A stretch of DNA of 64,000 nt from an uncultured Treponema sp. (GTDB taxonomy: Bacteria; Spirochaetota; Spirochaetia; Treponematales; Treponemataceae). Of this stretch, positions 61,484 through 64,000 are shown one piece after another (positions within the stretch are counted from its first letter, which is position 1; each line of letters opens with the position of its first letter). The stretch is from assembly GCA_905372235.1 (NCBI GenBank), contig CAJPOF010000004.1, positions 1-64,000 on the forward strand, written 5' to 3'. The position numbers were made by a program, and so were the translations under genes. The notes beneath the pieces were generated by a model. That model saw only the letters and a list, made by a program, of their open reading frames with translations, did no database searches and had not been told where the DNA came from.

Positions 61484-61512
61484 AAAGGCTCTCTTTATAG
61501 AGAGTCTTTTTT
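61484..61512 (+). terminator. Terminator of tRNA-Gly
   Basis: AAAGGCTCTCT and AGAGAGTCTTT pair (with G-U) around TTAT, followed by a T run. Confidence 0.8.
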
Positions 61513-61626
61513 ATGTTTAAAATCAAATCTTTCTTTTAAACGCAGCATCCTCCTTTTAGTATTTCGTTTTACACGGAAGATAGTCTTTTTCTGTCCGCCG
61601 TTTTTTACACACCTTTGTATGAGTTA

Positions 61627-61654
61627 TTGACAATAAGACAAAATATGGTATGAT
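61627..61654 (+). promoter_or_regulatory. Consensus promoter of the 113-residue gene and TPR gene
   Basis: Perfect TTGACA (61627-61632), a 16-base spacer ending TGG (extended -10) and TATGAT (61649-61654). The leader to the ATG is about 20 bases, T-rich, without Shine-Dalgarno. Confidence 0.8.
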
Positions 61655-61681
61655 GGAACGTACGATTTTTTTTGTGAACTA

Positions 61682-62023
61682 ATGAATGAAAAACTAAGAG
61701 ATGAAATAGAAAAAAAACAGGGAACTCAAGGCTTCATAAAAGTGACCGATAGGCCTGTTCAATCTTTGAACTCGGAGCAAAAAGTCATTCTTAACAGAAA
61801 AGGGAATGTGATGTTCAACGAAGGTGAAATCGAAGGCGCAAGAAGACTTTTCACTACGACTGGCTATTCCGACGGACTTATCAGGGTAGGCTCTTTCTAC
61901 GAGTCAAAAGACGAGAGTTTAAAGGCGTTAAAGCAATATGTTCTTGCCCATAACAAAAGCAAGGCAGAGCCAATCTATGAAAAAATTGCTTCTGTAATAT
62001 CAAAGTTATTAAGAGAGAATTAA
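61682..62023 (+). CDS. Small conserved-looking protein upstream of the TPR gene
   Basis: 113 residues, soluble and helical. QSLNSEQKVILNRKGNVMF and GEIEGARRLFTTTGYSDGLIR, then ESLKALKQYVLAHNKSKAE, suggest one or two TPR-like helix pairs. Its own strong promoter and the 25-base gap to the TPR gene point to a two-gene operon. I do not recognise the family. The start has no Shine-Dalgarno. Confidence 0.8.
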   Translation: MNEKLRDEIEKKQGTQGFIKVTDRPVQSLNSEQKVILNRKGNVMFNEGEIEGARRLFTTTGYSDGLIRVGSFYESKDESLKALKQYVLAHNKSKAEPIYEKIASVISKLLREN

Positions 62024-62048
62024 CAAATAATTTCAAAAGGATCTCAAA

Positions 62049-63236
62049 ATGAAAGATGAAATCATGGAACCTCAGATTGACCTTGTATTCCCTGGCGGCG
62101 ACCAAGGAATTCCTTTGGAAGGCGAAGACAACGCCCAGAACGAGCTGAACAACAAAATTTCGGATCTATCCAAGAACGGCTATGTTCTCCTCAAGTCAAA
62201 CGATGTCGAGGGGGCTAAAGCGGCGTTCATGAAAATCCTTGAACTGGACGAGAACAATAACTATGCGCTCGTAGGTCTTGGGGATTCGGAAAGAAAAGAA
62301 AATCATTTCAGTGCGGCAATAAAGTATTATAACATCTGCCTTTCGTTCCATCCTGGAAACAACTATGCGCTTTTCGGGCTTGCCGACTGCTACAAGGCAC
62401 TGAATCAATATCAGCAGGCAATCAATATTTGGGAACAGTACCTTGTACACGACGACAGGAACATAACTGTGCTGACCCGTGTGGCGGATGCCTACAGAAA
62501 AATCCATGACTTCAAAAGATCCAAGGAAATGTATCTTAAAGTCCTCGAGATGGAACAGGACAACGCATACGCACTTATAGGTCTTGGACATCTTCACTAC
62601 GACTTCAAAGAATACAAGGATGCTCTTTATTACTGGACTCGTATGTTCGAGCTAAACAGAGAGAATCTTGACATCCGAATCCTGACATCGATCGGAAACT
62701 GCCACAGAAAACTCAAGACGTTCGATCAGGGAATATATTATTTTGAAAAAGCCCTTGAGATGGACTCCAAGAATTTCTACGCTCTTTTCGGGCTTGCCGA
62801 CTGCTACAGAGGAATGAACCAGCAGTTCCGCTCAATCGAATACTGGAACAGAATCCTTGCGCTCGATCCCAGGAACAAAGTCATCCTTACACGTGTGGGC
62901 GATGCCCTTCGTAACACAGGCGACTACAAAGGTGCAGTGGAATATTACAACAAGGCTCTGAACATAGATTTCGACATATATGCGGCGCTTGGGCTTGCCC
63001 TCATCTGCAAGGGAGAAGGAAAATACGACGAGGCAATCGAACGCCTCCAGAACCTAATAAGAAACGATCCGAAAAACTACAGGCTCTACATAGACCTTGC
63101 GGACTGCTATCTTAGGCAGAACAACAAGCAGAAAGCTGTGGAGACGCTGGAAAATTTCCAGAGAATAGGAATAAGAAGCACGGCTGTGAACGCCCTTTTG
63201 GACAAAATCAAGAACAACAAGCCGCTTTTCACCTGA
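62049..63236 (+). CDS. TPR-repeat protein
   Basis: 395 residues made almost entirely of tetratricopeptide repeats from about residue 35. Units such as NYALVGLGDSERKENHFSAA, NYALFGLADCYKALNQYQQA and FYALFGLADCYRGMNQQFRS repeat about every 34 residues, roughly ten in all. No signal peptide or membrane segment, so it is cytoplasmic and probably a binding scaffold. AAAGGAT lies before the ATG. It is followed 24 bases later by rlmN. Confidence 0.92.
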   Translation: MKDEIMEPQIDLVFPGGDQGIPLEGEDNAQNELNNKISDLSKNGYVLLKSNDVEGAKAAFMKILELDENNNYALVGLGDSERKENHFSAAIKYYNICLSFHPGNNYALFGLADCYKALNQYQQAINIWEQYLVHDDRNITVLTRVADAYRKIHDFKRSKEMYLKVLEMEQDNAYALIGLGHLHYDFKEYKDALYYWTRMFELNRENLDIRILTSIGNCHRKLKTFDQGIYYFEKALEMDSKNFYALFGLADCYRGMNQQFRSIEYWNRILALDPRNKVILTRVGDALRNTGDYKGAVEYYNKALNIDFDIYAALGLALICKGEGKYDEAIERLQNLIRNDPKNYRLYIDLADCYLRQNNKQKAVETLENFQRIGIRSTAVNALLDKIKNNKPLFT

Positions 63237-63260
63237 AACTAGACTTTCGTCTATAGGTTT

Positions 63261-64000
63261 ATGGAAAAAATACCTCTTACCGGACTTTTCCCGAACGAGA
63301 TTGCCTCGGCGATGTCATTCGAGAAGGCTTTCCGTGGCTCTCAAATCTACAGATGGATTTACTCTGGCGCAAAGTCATTCGACGAAATGACAGACCTTGG
63401 GAAGAAGGACAGGGAGGCACTTGCCGAAAAGGCGGTAATCCACTCCTCTTCTGTAAGCAAAACCTTAAATGATCCTGACGGAACTGTAAAACTACAGATT
63501 TCATTACATGACGGACTTGCCGTGGAAACCGTGCTTTTAACCGACAGGGACGGAAGAAAAACCGCCTGCGTCTCATGCCAAGCAGGTTGCGCGATGGGCT
63601 GTGCGTTCTGCCATACAGGGCAGCTGGGTTTTGCACGGAATCTTACAGCCGGCGAAATCCTAGAGCAGTTCCTTTTCCTTGAAAAATCTTCCGGAAAACT
63701 TGACAACATCGTTTTCATGGGCATGGGAGAACCTATGCTGAACCTAGACGAAATCCGTAAGTCAATCCGCATACTGACCGACAAAAAAGGACGGAACCTT
63801 TCTGCAAGGCGTATAACTATTTCAACTTCAGGGATAATAAAAGGAATATACGACCTTGCTGACAACGGTCCTTCGGTAAGACTTGCCGTTTCCCTCACCA
63901 CGGCGGACGAAGAACTTAGAAAAATCCTGATGCCCGTAAGCGCAGGAAATCCGCTTTCCGAACTGAAAAAAGCGATCGACTATTATGCAAGAAAAACCGG
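63261..64000 (+). CDS. rlmN: Dual-specificity RNA methyltransferase RlmN (5' part)
   Basis: An open frame starts at the ATG at 63261 and runs off the right edge after about 246 codons. The N-terminal MEKIPLTGLFPNEIASAM and AFRGSQIYRWIYSGAKSFD fit RlmN. CAMGCAFC is the radical-SAM CX3CX2C, followed by HTGQLGFARNLTAGEIL. NIVFMGMGEPMLNLDEI and RRITISTSGI are further signatures. The enzyme methylates C2 of an adenine in 23S rRNA and in some tRNAs. The catalytic C-terminal Cys lies outside the window. The Shine-Dalgarno is weak. Confidence 0.95.
   Translation, partial: MEKIPLTGLFPNEIASAMSFEKAFRGSQIYRWIYSGAKSFDEMTDLGKKDREALAEKAVIHSSSVSKTLNDPDGTVKLQISLHDGLAVETVLLTDRDGRKTACVSCQAGCAMGCAFCHTGQLGFARNLTAGEILEQFLFLEKSSGKLDNIVFMGMGEPMLNLDEIRKSIRILTDKKGRNLSARRITISTSGIIKGIYDLADNGPSVRLAVSLTTADEELRKILMPVSAGNPLSELKKAIDYYARKT

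Noticed and set aside
1..64000. CRISPR array, prophage or insertion sequence
   Set aside because: I saw no regularly spaced direct repeats, no cas, integrase, phage structural or transposase genes.

Overview
The window looks like a chromosomal segment of a spirochaete of the genus Treponema. The lineage markers are a P83/100-family antigen (31069-32619), a divergent Rnf-type operon, several lipoproteins, a TPR protein next to rlmN, and the order rpsF-ssb-rpsR-rplI-dnaB. Assignment is by protein character only; species is not determined. There are no phages, insertion sequences with transposase genes, or CRISPR arrays.

Layout. 1-6700 (minus): a beta-propeller membrane protein, a lipoprotein, ribonuclease Z, and an ABC exporter whose permease is fused to a GldG-like domain and runs off the left edge. 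6846-8509 (plus): rpsU and an orphan ATP-grasp enzyme. 8506-17286 (minus): a metG-femX-diguanylate cyclase operon and a GH57-like protein lacking its nucleophile. 17355-23355 (minus): DUF212 protein, unknown membrane protein, then rnfC-D-G-E-A with no rnfB. 23428-29122: a pseudouridine synthase, a P-loop/Asp23-like protein, pcnB, an alpha/beta hydrolase and an RNA methyltransferase. 29125-32619: a beta-propeller protein and the P83/100 antigen. 32781-34594 (minus): tRNA-Val, a flavin reductase-like protein and trpS. 34719-42173 (plus): folC-alr, pta-capA and a DEAH helicase. 42170-47648 (minus): dut-lptF-lptG-tgt-HEAT protein. 47824-50458 (minus): ilvE and a radical-SAM/SPASM enzyme paired with a CYGMP lipoprotein. 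50788-53238 (plus): a lipoprotein and thrC. 53424-57615 (minus): an NCS2 purine permease, rsmD and a large ankyrin/coiled-coil protein. 58025-64000 (plus): rpsF-ssb-rpsR-rplI-dnaB, tRNA-Gly, a TPR pair and the 5' part of rlmN.

Three things stand out. First, the radical-SAM/lipoprotein pair (47824-49338) fits a described but functionally unsolved maturation system. Second, the Rnf-like operon keeps its scaffold but seems to have lost most flavin and NADH sites. Third, many single genes (rnz, folC, a P-loop protein, pcnB, dut, the ankyrin protein and others) have a -10 box only 6-9 bases before the start codon and no Shine-Dalgarno, which predicts leaderless mRNAs.

Two copies of a palindromic, MITE-like element (26655-26900 and 57725-57895) share 13-base terminal inverted repeats. 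All motif positions and spacings were counted by hand; no database search was run.
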